A stretch of 64,000 bases of DNA from positions 310,001 to 374,000 of the forward strand of contig JASCOD010000001.1 in NCBI GenBank assembly GCA_029959615.1, given 5' to 3'. Shown here piece after piece: positions 7,963-16,739 of this stretch. The DNA is from Flavobacteriaceae bacterium PS02338. GTDB taxonomy: Bacteria; Bacteroidota; Bacteroidia; Sphingobacteriales; Sphingobacteriaceae. The position numbers and the translations under genes were made by a program. Position 1 is the stretch's first letter; every line of letters begins with the position of its first letter. Below the pieces are notes generated by a model. That model saw nothing but the letters and a program-made list of their open reading frames with translations. It searched no databases and was not told the origin of the DNA.

Positions 7963-7991
7963 ATAGTCACTTTGTCATTGAGAAGCGTAAT
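7963..7991 (+). promoter_or_regulatory. ECF-type promoter, copy 2, for fecR
   Basis: Second copy of the 29-base element, with identical ATAGTCACTTT and GAAGCGTAAT blocks and only the middle differing. Its right end is 29 bases before the fecR ATG at 8021, consistent with transcription of fecR and probably the downstream SusC unit by the ECF sigma factor. Confidence 0.75.
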
Positions 7992-8020
7992 AGCATAAAA
8001 GGGACTTAACCTAACCTTAG

Positions 8021-9193
8021 ATGAAACCGATCGACAAACTGTACGAAAACTATTTGAACGGCACTATAACCGACGCCGAGAAAAAGGAATTATTTGATCG
8101 GATCAGAAAATCTGGCGACGCTAACTTGCAACAGTTAGCAGAAAGGTATCTAAGTCAAGAACCACCTGAAGACCTTTCACAGATCCAGGGAAAAACAGAT
8201 CAAATCTTCGAAAAGATCAAACAACAAATTGATATAAATGAACAGCCGAAGAAACGTATGTTATGGCAGTGGCTGCCTTACGTTGCCGCCATCCTGGTTG
8301 CTGCGACGGTAACACTTTTTATCATTAATCAGCGGATTGCCAAAAAACAGCTAATACAAAATACCGCTCAGTTGTTGGGCGAGGATATACCAGCCGGAAC
8401 CAACCGGGCTACCTTGCGCCTGGCAAACGGCAAATCCATATCACTAGATGATGCCCAACTGGGACAGCTGGCCTTGGAGCAAGGCGTAAAAGTTACTAAG
8501 ACTGCTGATGGCCAACTGTTATACGAGGTTTTGGAAAATACTCAACATTCGGCAGTCTTTAACTCCATTTCAACTCCAAACGGAGGGAAATATACAATTA
8601 AACTGCCCGATGGCAGTACTGTTTACCTGAATGCGGCGTCACAACTTAAGTACCCGACACAGTTCGATGGTGCAGAACGTCGTGTCGAACTTTCGGGAGA
8701 AGCCTATTTTGAAGTCGCAAAAGATAGCCGACGCCCATTTTTGGTAAAAACTTCAACGCAGTTGGTGCAAGTTCTTGGTACGCATTTTAATGTAAACAGC
8801 TACCAGGACGAAGGAGAAACAACGACCACACTGGCTGAAGGTTCTGTAAAAGTAAGTACAGCTAGCGGAACTAAAGTGTTGAAACCTGGGCAGCAGACTA
8901 TTGTAACAGCAAAAAGCATTGCACTGCGACAAGCTGATTTAGAAACTGCCCTTGCCTGGAAGAACGGAAGGATTGAATACAAAGATGCTTCCATTGAAAC
9001 CATAATGGCTGATGTTTCTCGATGGTATGACCTTGAGGTACATTACGAAGGTGTGTTGCCCGATCGTAGGTTCGTGGCCAGCATTCCAAGAACTTCTAAT
9101 CTGTCATCGCTGCTAACCGTATTGAAATTGAGTGATATTAATTTCGAAATCCGATTAAAGGGCAACCAAAAACAACTCATCGTAAAACCATAA
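8021..9193 (+). CDS. FecR-family anti-sigma factor
   Basis: A 390-residue protein in the standard order: a cytoplasmic N-terminal domain (residues 1-80, with a YLNGTITDAEKKEL motif), one transmembrane helix (about 85-104), and a periplasmic FecR domain with TPNGGKYTIKLPDGSTVYLN, LSGEAYFEV and VLGTHFNVNSY. The C-terminal DUF4974 region (about 315-390) has IMADVSRWYDLEVHYEG. It would bind the ECF sigma factor and receive the signal from the STN domain of the SusC encoded 210 bases downstream. It is preceded by the ECF-type promoter, suggesting autoregulation. Confidence 0.95.
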   Translation: MKPIDKLYENYLNGTITDAEKKELFDRIRKSGDANLQQLAERYLSQEPPEDLSQIQGKTDQIFEKIKQQIDINEQPKKRMLWQWLPYVAAILVAATVTLFIINQRIAKKQLIQNTAQLLGEDIPAGTNRATLRLANGKSISLDDAQLGQLALEQGVKVTKTADGQLLYEVLENTQHSAVFNSISTPNGGKYTIKLPDGSTVYLNAASQLKYPTQFDGAERRVELSGEAYFEVAKDSRRPFLVKTSTQLVQVLGTHFNVNSYQDEGETTTTLAEGSVKVSTASGTKVLKPGQQTIVTAKSIALRQADLETALAWKNGRIEYKDASIETIMADVSRWYDLEVHYEGVLPDRRFVASIPRTSNLSSLLTVLKLSDINFEIRLKGNQKQLIVKP

Positions 9194-9296
9194 ATGAACC
9201 TGTATATAACCGAGTATTTAACTAAACACCTTTGCCAATGAAGTAGAAATCAGACAATAAAAATTTAGATAGTTAATAAGCTCCAACAATAAAAAA

Positions 9297-9325
9297 GGCT
9301 GGATGTGCTTCGAACACAACCAGCC
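9297..9325 (+). promoter_or_regulatory. leader hairpin upstream of susC
   Basis: GGCTGGATGTG (9297-9307) pairs with CACAACCAGCC (9315-9325) with one mismatch around a 7-base loop, preceded by an A-run. It lies 78 bases before the SusC start. There is no T-run downstream. It is probably an mRNA leader structure or processing element that separates fecR from susC expression. Confidence 0.5.
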
Positions 9326-9402
9326 ATAAGTTGGGGATCATGAAATTATCATCTTCTTGAAACAAACAATGATTAACTAACCATCCCAACAAAAACAAAC
9401 TT

Positions 9403-12400
9403 ATGAATTTTTTCACGAGGTTTTTGCCTGCATTGCTAAAGTGCGCAAAAGCCAGGGCTACAATTACTGATCTGCCCCGACCAGGTAACGTCGAATGCCA
9501 CATCAAAAATCAAATTATCATGCGTTTAAACCTTCTGCTACTTTTTGTTCTTGTTTCCGCACTGCAAGTGGCCGCATCTACTGCAAATGGGCAAACCGTG
9601 ACTTTAAAGGCAACGGATTTGCCGCTCACAAAAGCTTTAGATGAAATCAAAAAGCAGAGCGGTTTCGGTCTTTTCTATGACAAAAAGGATTTGCCTAAAG
9701 ATGCCAAAGTAACCATCAATTTACAAAAGGCAACACCTAAAGAAGCTTTGGAACAATGCATGAAGAACCAACCTTTGCAGTACCAGATCGTTGACCAAAT
9801 GATCATCATTAAGGCAAAGGAAAAACCCGAACAGCAGCGATCCGGAGAAGAATCCAAGCAAAATAAGGTAAGCGGCAAGGTCACGAATGAACGTGGAGAA
9901 CCGCTGCCGGGCGTTACGGTAACAGTGAAGGGAATAGGTAGGCAGACAGCCACGGACAATTCCGGAAATTATTCGATTAACGCCAACACAGATGAAGTGT
10001 TGGTTTTTTCATTTTTGGGATATGCTTCTGTTGAACGCGAAATCAAAAACAACTCCATCATCAACATTACGCTTTTAGAATATGAAGGGCAGTTAGATCA
10101 AGTACAGGTGATTGCCTACGGAACCACCACACGGAGGTTAAACACTGGATCAGTTGGAACTGTATCTGCAAAGGATATCCAAAACCAACCAGTTTCTAAC
10201 CCATTAGCAACACTGATTGGTCGTGTGCCGGGATTAGTAGTGAACCAGCAGTCTGGCGTTCCCGGTTCATCTTTTTCTATACAGATACGAGGACGAAACT
10301 CTATAGCCCAAGGTTCGCAGCCGCTAATCCTTATTGATGGAATTCCATTTGCAGCTGGAAATGAAAATATTCAGTTAATCAGTTCTGCTATCAATAATAC
10401 AGGACAAGGTTCTGGAGTAAGCCCATTTAACGCTATTAACCCGGCCGATATTGAAAGTATAGAGATTTTAAAAGATGCCGATGCTACTGCCATTTATGGA
10501 AGCCGAGGGGCAAATGGCGTGATATTAATTACTACCAAAAAAGGACAAGCTGGAAAAACGCAGATAAGCGCCAACTTTAACCAAGGCATTACCCGAGTTG
10601 GAAAACTATTGCCCTTACTTAATACAGAAGAATATATTGCCATGAGAAAGGAAGCTTTTGCTAATGCAGGAGCCACACCAACCACTACCACCGCACCAGA
10701 TCTTTTGGTTTTTGATCAAAACCGTTATAACGATTATCAGAAGGAATTTTTGGGAGGAAATGGAAATACTACGAATGCCAATCTTTCACTTTCTGGCGGA
10801 AGCCAGGCAACGCAGTTTCTATTAAGCGGCACATACAACCGTGAGACAAGTGTTACTCCGGGCAATTTACCCAATCAACGCGGTAGCATGTTGGCCAACA
10901 TTAACCATAAATCAGCAGATAACCGTTTCACCGTAAACTTTTCTGCAAACTATACCTCCATAGAAAATCGTGCACCATCATCTGATCTTACATTCCATAC
11001 GTTCCTCAGTCCCAATACTCCTGCTTTTTTCGATGAAAATGGCAAATTACAATGGGTTTACAATGGTACAACTATTCAAAACCCCTATTCCTATTTAAAG
11101 GAAAAATACAATATCAGAACTAATAACCTATCCGGTAGTTTAAACGCATCCTATAAGATTTGGAATGGCTTATCGGCAAAAGTGTTAATGGGCTACAACC
11201 AACAGTTCACAAACGAAAAAGCCCTTTCACCAGCCGAAGCAAAAAGCCCAATTAGCACCAGTCCTGGACATTCCGCCGAGTTTGCAAAGAACCAGTATAA
11301 CACTTGGAACATCGAACCGCAATTGGAATATGCATCGCAAATTTGGAAAGGCAAATTAAATGTTCTTTTAGGAACTACTTTGCTGTCAAGGAGTAATAGT
11401 AATTTATACGTTTCGGGGAATGGTTACAGTAGCGAGGCGCTAATGGAGAGTTTTGATGCTGCCGGAACCGTGGATGCAACAAGTACTACTTCGCTTTACA
11501 GATATAACGCATTATTTGCACGTATCAATTATAACATTAAAGATAAATATCTATTGAACTTTACTGGGCGACGTGATGGCAGTAGCCGCTTTGGTCCCGG
11601 CAAACAGTTTACTAATTTCGGAGCAATAGGTGCCGCTTGGATATTTACTTCCGAAAAATGGATGCAAAATTTTTCATTGCTCAGTTTTGGAAAACTCCGT
11701 GCCAGCTATGGGGTAACTGGCAACGACCAAATAGGTGATTACCGCTTTGTAGAAACGTGGAGCGCACCTGGTAATGCTTACGAAGGTGTTACAGGTTTAA
11801 CGCCGAATAATTTATACAATGCGGACTTTGCTTGGGAGCGCAACCAGAAGCTTGAAACAGCTTTAGATTTAGGTTTTATTGATGATCGGATATTATTTTC
11901 AGCAGGTTTTTTTCAGAATAGAAGCGATAACCAATTGATAAATTATCGTGTACCTGTAATTACAGGTTTTACGAGCATACTCATGAATTTTCCAGCTATT
12001 GTGGAGAACAAAGGTTGGGAATTTAGTCTTTCCGCATCCATTCTCAAAAAAAAAAAAATGCGTTGGGAGAGCAGTTTTAATCTGACTATACCTAAAAATA
12101 CATTAATATCATTTCCCGGTATCGAAACATCTTCTTACCGCAATCAATATGTGGTAGGCCATTCCCTAAATAGTATTTATAAGTATACTGCCACAGGTGT
12201 CAATTCACAGACTGGTTTGCTCCAATTTCTCGATGTCAACGGAAGTAATTCTATTACCACCGCAGATTATCAAATAAACGGTACCACCGATCCTAAATTT
12301 TACGGTGGTTGGCAGAACACAGTTTCATTTGAAGGATTAGAACTGCAATTTTTTGTCGATTTTAAAAACCAGATTGGGCGCAATCCCTACTACTATTTTT

Positions 12401-12774
12401 ATGGTAATGCAGTTCCAGCAGGAACTATGCGTAACATACCAACCCTTTTAGCTGATAGATGGAAACAGCCTAATGATGTTACAGACTTGCCAAAAATTAC
12501 CTCTGCTAACGCAGGAACGCAGGCTAACAATACGCTCAATAGTAGTTTCGCTTACAGCGATCAATCTTTTATTAGAATTCGAAACGTCTCATTAAGCTAC
12601 GCTTTAACTAACAAAGTCTTACCAAAAATTGGTGCAAAAACAGCACGCGTGTACGTTCAAGGTCAAAACTTATTGACTTTTAATGACACCAAAGGATATG
12701 ACCCGGAAACACAAAACCCGACTATTCTGCCTGCATTACAAGCATACACTATTGGTCTACAAATAATATATTAG
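9403..12774 (+). CDS. SusC/RagA-family TonB-dependent outer-membrane transporter with STN signalling domain
   Basis: A 1123-residue protein. The first 39 residues precede a second Met (9520) that starts a clear signal peptide (MRLNLLLLFVLVSALQVAAS), so translation may begin at either. An STN domain follows (about 65-139, TLKATDLPLTKALDEIKKQ), the module that contacts FecR. Next are a carboxypeptidase-like beta domain (153-232, GEPLPGVTVTVKG), the plug (235-360, with the typical LKDADATAIYGSRGANGVI) and the barrel ending IGLQIIY. It imports an unknown ligand with the SusD partner encoded 2 bases downstream. A run of 13 A residues at 12046-12058 lies in the barrel region. Confidence 0.97.
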   Translation: MNFFTRFLPALLKCAKARATITDLPRPGNVECHIKNQIIMRLNLLLLFVLVSALQVAASTANGQTVTLKATDLPLTKALDEIKKQSGFGLFYDKKDLPKDAKVTINLQKATPKEALEQCMKNQPLQYQIVDQMIIIKAKEKPEQQRSGEESKQNKVSGKVTNERGEPLPGVTVTVKGIGRQTATDNSGNYSINANTDEVLVFSFLGYASVEREIKNNSIINITLLEYEGQLDQVQVIAYGTTTRRLNTGSVGTVSAKDIQNQPVSNPLATLIGRVPGLVVNQQSGVPGSSFSIQIRGRNSIAQGSQPLILIDGIPFAAGNENIQLISSAINNTGQGSGVSPFNAINPADIESIEILKDADATAIYGSRGANGVILITTKKGQAGKTQISANFNQGITRVGKLLPLLNTEEYIAMRKEAFANAGATPTTTTAPDLLVFDQNRYNDYQKEFLGGNGNTTNANLSLSGGSQATQFLLSGTYNRETSVTPGNLPNQRGSMLANINHKSADNRFTVNFSANYTSIENRAPSSDLTFHTFLSPNTPAFFDENGKLQWVYNGTTIQNPYSYLKEKYNIRTNNLSGSLNASYKIWNGLSAKVLMGYNQQFTNEKALSPAEAKSPISTSPGHSAEFAKNQYNTWNIEPQLEYASQIWKGKLNVLLGTTLLSRSNSNLYVSGNGYSSEALMESFDAAGTVDATSTTSLYRYNALFARINYNIKDKYLLNFTGRRDGSSRFGPGKQFTNFGAIGAAWIFTSEKWMQNFSLLSFGKLRASYGVTGNDQIGDYRFVETWSAPGNAYEGVTGLTPNNLYNADFAWERNQKLETALDLGFIDDRILFSAGFFQNRSDNQLINYRVPVITGFTSILMNFPAIVENKGWEFSLSASILKKKKMRWESSFNLTIPKNTLISFPGIETSSYRNQYVVGHSLNSIYKYTATGVNSQTGLLQFLDVNGSNSITTADYQINGTTDPKFYGGWQNTVSFEGLELQFFVDFKNQIGRNPYYYFYGNAVPAGTMRNIPTLLADRWKQPNDVTDLPKITSANAGTQANNTLNSSFAYSDQSFIRIRNVSLSYALTNKVLPKIGAKTARVYVQGQNLLTFNDTKGYDPETQNPTILPALQAYTIGLQIIY

Positions 12775-12776
12775 TC

Positions 12777-14159
12777 ATGAAAAGTAAATCAAGAAAAGTA
12801 ATCTTTTTAATGTTTCTTTCGATCCTTCTGGCTTGTAAGGATTTTGTAACAGTTGGCCCCCCATCAAACCAGATTGTCACTAGCACCGTCTTTTTAACCG
12901 AGCAAACCGCAACAGCGGCAGTGACTGGGTTGTACATTACACTATCGGGAGGAAGTTTACAGTTAGGATCTGGTGCTCCTACAGTCTATTTGGGATTATA
13001 TGCAGATGAACTGAATTATACACTAACAGGTGCAACAACTATCGAATTTTTGAATGGGGAAGTTTTACCCGAAAATAGTTTAGTATACAGCAATTTTTGG
13101 CGCAATGCTTATGAAGTTATCAACCAAGCTAACAGTTGTATCGCAGGCCTTCAAAACTCATCATTAAATCCAACTCTTGTAAATCAATTATTGGGTGAAG
13201 CACGCTTTATTAGGGCCTATTGCTACTGGCATTTGACAATACTTTTTGGCGATGTGCCATTGGTAATAACCTCTACCGATTACGAAGGGGTAAGCAAAAT
13301 GAGCAGAACTCCATTTGCAGAAGTAAAGGAACAGATTTTTGAAGATTTGAATTTTGCGAAAGAAAAACTTTTGCCGAGTTATCCTTCAACAGGTCGTTAT
13401 CGTATTAACCGGTATATCGTATCAGCTTTTCTATCGAGGGTGAATACTTATTTAGGCAACTGGAACGATGTACTAACACAAAGTAACGAAGTAATCTCCC
13501 AGAACGGAACCTATATCTTAGAGACAGATCTGAATAGAGTATTCTTAATTGGCAGTACAGAGGCAATCTGGCAAACCTCCACAGGAAATGCGACCACTAA
13601 TACGTATGAAGGAACAACTTTTGTGCCCGCTAGCGGAGCTTCAATTAGACCGTCTTATCCTTTGCAAACTACATTATTTGATGCCTTTACTACCATTGAT
13701 AAACGTAAAACCAATTGGATTGCGAGTAAAACCGCAGCTAGTGTGGTTTATCGTTATCCTAACAAATACAAAGTTCGTGGGCCTTCAACGGCTCCGAAAA
13801 CAGAATGCCAAATGATGATAAGGTTAGCGGAGATTTATCTGAACAGAGCTGAGGCAAAAGCACATTTGAACGACCCAACTGCAATAGAAGATTTAAACAA
13901 AATCAGAAATAGAGCAGGCTTAACAAACTTATCTGGACTGAGTGGCCAGCCATTGCTTGAAGCGATATGGAACGAAAGGCGACTAGAGCTTTTTGTAGAA
14001 ATGGGAATGCGTTGGTTCGATATAAAAAGAACAGGAAAACTAGATCAGGTACTAGGTCCGATTAAAAGTGGATGGATAAGTACAGGCGCTTTGTTACCTA
14101 TCCCCTTTAACGAGTTAATGGCGGCACCTAATTTAACACAAAACCCTGGTTACAACTAA
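12777..14159 (+). CDS. SusD/RagB-family outer-membrane lipoprotein
   Basis: A 460-residue protein with a lipoprotein signal ending SILLAC (Cys20), then KDFVTVGPPSNQI, an N-terminal SusD segment. Typical RagB/SusD features are the FWRNAYEVINQANSC helix, GEARFIRAYCYWHLTILFGD, the C-terminal RLAEIYLNRAEAKA repeat and WNERRLELFVEMGMRWFDIKR. It caps the SusC transporter and binds the ligand. It starts 2 bases after the susC stop, so the two are co-translated. No glycan-degrading enzyme lies nearby. The next gene is a thioredoxin-like protein, which hints at a peptide or metal-related substrate rather than a polysaccharide. Confidence 0.96.
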   Translation: MKSKSRKVIFLMFLSILLACKDFVTVGPPSNQIVTSTVFLTEQTATAAVTGLYITLSGGSLQLGSGAPTVYLGLYADELNYTLTGATTIEFLNGEVLPENSLVYSNFWRNAYEVINQANSCIAGLQNSSLNPTLVNQLLGEARFIRAYCYWHLTILFGDVPLVITSTDYEGVSKMSRTPFAEVKEQIFEDLNFAKEKLLPSYPSTGRYRINRYIVSAFLSRVNTYLGNWNDVLTQSNEVISQNGTYILETDLNRVFLIGSTEAIWQTSTGNATTNTYEGTTFVPASGASIRPSYPLQTTLFDAFTTIDKRKTNWIASKTAASVVYRYPNKYKVRGPSTAPKTECQMMIRLAEIYLNRAEAKAHLNDPTAIEDLNKIRNRAGLTNLSGLSGQPLLEAIWNERRLELFVEMGMRWFDIKRTGKLDQVLGPIKSGWISTGALLPIPFNELMAAPNLTQNPGYN

Positions 14160-14164
14160 CAGAA

Positions 14165-15463
14165 ATGAAACTTACAATAAAACAAATAACAACCATTGTA
14201 CTTCTACTTACAAGTACGGTTGTAAATGCGCAAAAAATTATCCCATTAAAAATAGGTGATATTGTTCCGGATATGTTCTTGAAACAAATGCTCAATCACA
14301 AAAGCGATAACAGTAGGTTGAGCGATTTTAAAGGTAAAGCGCTCATTATAGACCAATGGTTTATTGGCTGCGTTCCATGCGTAACAGCATTTGCACATCT
14401 TGATAGCATTCAAAAGGAGTTTGCAGATGACTTGCAGATCTTACCCGTAACGTTCGAGAAGAAGAATAACGTTGAAGAATTTTGGAAATATAACATACTG
14501 GTAAAGGGAATTAAATTTCCGCAAGTTGTAGAAGACACCTTGGTACGGTCGTATTTTCCGGTTAGTAGCTTTCCTCAACAAATATGGATTGATAAAACCG
14601 GCAAAGTTATTGGCATTACTGATGGCAGAAGTGCAACAAGAGAAAATATTAATAAATTGATCAAGGGAGAGGCACTGAACCTTAGAGCTAAGAAAGATGA
14701 ACTAGATCCGAAAGTCAAAGCCGCTGTTTTACCAAATATCATGAGTCGCTTTGAAGAGAACAAAAAGAACCTTTTGTATTATTCCTATTTTAGTGGTTAC
14801 CGACCAGAGTTAAGTGGTATGTCATCATCTAAACTAGACACCGTAAATAGTTTGGTGCGTGTTGTCGCTAATAACTCAACGCTGTTTAATTTGTACGATA
14901 TGGCATACGCCGATGGTTCTTGGAAAATGCGCCATTTACCTACGAGGTTTGTACGAAAAGACACGAATCCACTAAAGGGAAGGGCTGTTCGAACACCAGC
15001 AGGTTATGACTTTACGCAATATATCTGTTATGAATTGATGTACCAAGGTACGACCACTAAAGGTTATGGTAAACGTATGATAGCAGATTTGGACAAGTTC
15101 TTTAACTTGAAGAGCCATGAGGAAATGATGGATATTGATTGTTACGTAATCAGTCCAAATGGCAATGGAAATAGGTATCGCGACATTTACCAACCGGAAC
15201 GTAAAAGCTACCACACAGTAAGTTTAACCAAAGCTAAAAGAGTCCTTGTAAATGATATTTCATTGTTTTTTATTGAACTTACAATTAACGCTTATAGCAA
15301 CCAACTCATTCTGTTCGAGATTGAAGGTAAGGGCAATGTAAGTTTTGATGTTTCATGGAATTTGGATAATCTGGAACTGATGAATGCTGATTTGTCCAAG
15401 TTTGATTTGAAAATAGAAAAAGCAGTGCGTAAGCGGGCAGTAATAGTGTTGCAAGATTTATAG
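14165..15463 (+). CDS. TlpA-like thioredoxin-fold protein (periplasmic)
   Basis: A 432-residue protein with a signal peptide (residues 1-22, ending TSTVVNAQ). A redoxin domain of about 150 residues follows: DKG-like loops, IIDQWFIGCVPCVTAF with the Cys69-x-x-Cys72 active site, and a cis-Pro region SSFPQQIWIDKTGKVIG. The C-terminal 250 residues are an unrecognised extension found in several SusCD-linked TlpA proteins. It starts 5 bases after the susD stop and ends the unit. Thiol-disulfide exchange in the periplasm is the expected activity; the MauE-like protein on the other strand could supply electrons. Confidence 0.9.
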   Translation: MKLTIKQITTIVLLLTSTVVNAQKIIPLKIGDIVPDMFLKQMLNHKSDNSRLSDFKGKALIIDQWFIGCVPCVTAFAHLDSIQKEFADDLQILPVTFEKKNNVEEFWKYNILVKGIKFPQVVEDTLVRSYFPVSSFPQQIWIDKTGKVIGITDGRSATRENINKLIKGEALNLRAKKDELDPKVKAAVLPNIMSRFEENKKNLLYYSYFSGYRPELSGMSSSKLDTVNSLVRVVANNSTLFNLYDMAYADGSWKMRHLPTRFVRKDTNPLKGRAVRTPAGYDFTQYICYELMYQGTTTKGYGKRMIADLDKFFNLKSHEEMMDIDCYVISPNGNGNRYRDIYQPERKSYHTVSLTKAKRVLVNDISLFFIELTINAYSNQLILFEIEGKGNVSFDVSWNLDNLELMNADLSKFDLKIEKAVRKRAVIVLQDL

Positions 15464-15465
15464 TT

Positions 15466-15495
15466 AAAAGGCAACCTACTAAAAGGTTGCCTTTT
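15466..15495. terminator. bidirectional intrinsic terminator
   Basis: AAAAGGCAACC (15466-15476) and GGTTGCCTTTT (15485-15495) form a perfect 11-base stem with an 8-base loop, ending in T residues on both strands. It closes the SusCD-TlpA unit and the convergent DUF6520 unit. Confidence 0.88.
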
Positions 15496-15502
15496 GCCAT
15501 TT

Positions 15503-15793
15503 TTACAATTCCTCTTCTCCATCCATTGGGATAGGTGAACTAAGTGGAGTTCCTGTTTCGAAGTCATACTCTAAATACCCAACAGCACAAGGTACATCAG
15601 GAGTTTTACAATCAATTTGTTGATCATTTTCACTTTGTTGAGTGATAAAAGATCCGTCAGAAAGTCTGAACCAGTAAGGATCATTGTTTGAAGATTTAGC
15701 TTCAACTTTTGTTGGAGCTGGTGACATTGCAAATGCTGCTGCAATTGCTGCCGTTGCTGCGAACACGCCCAGCGTTGATGTTAACTTATTCAT
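15503..15793 (-). CDS. DUF6520-type small secreted protein, copy 1
   Basis: A 96-residue protein with an N-terminal hydrophobic export signal (about residues 6-24, ATAAIAAAFAMSPAP), a core WFRLSDGSF, two cysteines about 8 residues apart (DCKTPDVPC), AVGYLEYDFETGTPLS, and a very acidic tail ending DGEEEL. The layout (signal, aromatic WF, paired Cys, glycine-tyrosine, short tail) fits DUF6520, a Bacteroidota-only family of unknown function. It is the distal member of a likely three-gene unit with its paralogue and the MauE-like gene. Confidence 0.8.
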   Translation of the reverse strand: MNKLTSTLGVFAATAAIAAAFAMSPAPTKVEAKSSNNDPYWFRLSDGSFITQQSENDQQIDCKTPDVPCAVGYLEYDFETGTPLSSPIPMDGEEEL

Positions 15794-15848
15794 AGTTGTG
15801 ATGTTTGAATTTGCCTACTCTGGTTCCGGTTTTCGGCTTCCCCGTTAT

Positions 15849-16139
15849 TTATAACTCATATTCTCCTTCTAAAATTATTGGGTCGCTTAGCGGCGTATCG
15901 TTTTCAAAATCATATTCTTCAAAACCTATAGTACAATCTACAACTGCAATTCGTCCACAAATTAGTTCCAGGTCGTCAATGTCAAAATACCCCAAATAGG
16001 TTCCATCTGCCAAACGAAACCAGTGTGCTTCAAGAGCTTCATTTGTTCTTTGCAAACCACGCTTGTCTTGAGCCGAAACTAATGCTGCAATTCCTAGTAG
16101 TGGTGTCAAAAAGCAAAGTATAATGATCAGTTTTTTCAT
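15849..16139 (-). CDS. DUF6520-type small secreted protein, copy 2
   Basis: A 96-residue paralogue of the next gene, with a signal peptide (residues 1-23, ending ALVSAQ), HWFRLADGTYLGYF, two cysteines ten residues apart (ICGRIAVVDC), then GFEEYDFENDTPLSDP and an acidic tail ending EGEYEL. The shared frame (WFRL.DG, paired Cys, YDFE..TPLS, acidic EL end) shows a tandem duplication with substantial divergence. One disulfide per protein is likely, which fits the nearby TlpA-like and MauE-like redox genes. Confidence 0.8.
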   Translation of the reverse strand: MKKLIIILCFLTPLLGIAALVSAQDKRGLQRTNEALEAHWFRLADGTYLGYFDIDDLELICGRIAVVDCTIGFEEYDFENDTPLSDPIILEGEYEL

Positions 16140-16199
16140 AGCGTGTACTGTAAAAAAATGTCTACTCCTAATCCGTTTATCAAGTTTCCCAGTTCCGCA

Positions 16200-16640
16200 T
16201 CATTTAAAACTCAAGTTAGCGTCTTGTACTTTGCGTTTATGCAGATAGATGCCTGCAATGCTAAGAAGTAGAAAAGCCGTATTGAAGATGAGATGCTGTG
16301 TCCATGTCATGGAGGAAATTACGCCACCGCAGGTACAGGTGGCTTTACTTTGATCGATGTAAACCACGTAGAAGACATATCCCGTAAAGGCGATCATTAA
16401 TCCGGTAGAAAGGATTAGTCCGTATATGCGCATTGGTTTAAAGATGAGCGCAAGCGCTGCGATGATCTCAATCCCAGGTAGAAACCAGAAAAGGAAATCC
16501 TGGTAACCACCAACAACTTTGTTCCAAGTAAGTTGTCTGTAAAATGCTTGATGATCTGACCATTTACTAAGTGCCGCATACACCCATAGCAAGATCAATA
16601 AAGCGCAAATGATTTCGAGAATAATGGTACGTGTTTTCAT
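16200..16640 (-). CDS. MauE/DoxX-family redox-associated membrane protein
   Basis: A 146-residue protein with four transmembrane helices (about residues 7-25, 48-66, 72-94, 112-132). It has a KW at the end of helix 1 (LSKWSDH) and a periplasmic-side CTCGG motif (Cys102, Cys104), the signature of MauE/DoxX-like proteins that pass electrons across the membrane to thioredoxin-fold partners. It is transcribed from its own promoter (16666-16697), with two DUF6520 genes downstream at 60- and 55-base spacings. It may serve the TlpA-like protein or the DUF6520 disulfides. Confidence 0.85.
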   Translation of the reverse strand: MKTRTIILEIICALLILLWVYAALSKWSDHQAFYRQLTWNKVVGGYQDFLFWFLPGIEIIAALALIFKPMRIYGLILSTGLMIAFTGYVFYVVYIDQSKATCTCGGVISSMTWTQHLIFNTAFLLLSIAGIYLHKRKVQDANLSFK

Positions 16641-16665
16641 GGTATTTCAGCGATGTGTTATGCCG

Positions 16666-16697
16666 TAAATGTATCACGATGATCTCCACATAAACAA
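16666..16697 (-). promoter_or_regulatory. promoter of the MauE-like/DUF6520 unit
   Basis: Read on the minus strand: TTGTTT, 18 bases, TACATTTA, 25 bases before the start codon at 16640. This fits the Bacteroidota main sigma consensus (TTG near -33, TAnnTTTG near -7). The same boxes with the same spacing and a related leader occur before the LytTR gene. Confidence 0.7.
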
Positions 16698-16739
16698 GTG
16701 TTTTCTGGCAGATGTGCATAACCCGCCCTAAATTTGTAC

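Noticed and set aside
9273..9506. Minus-strand frame over the susC leader
   Set aside because: It overlaps the susC start and leader hairpin and has no homology that I can see.
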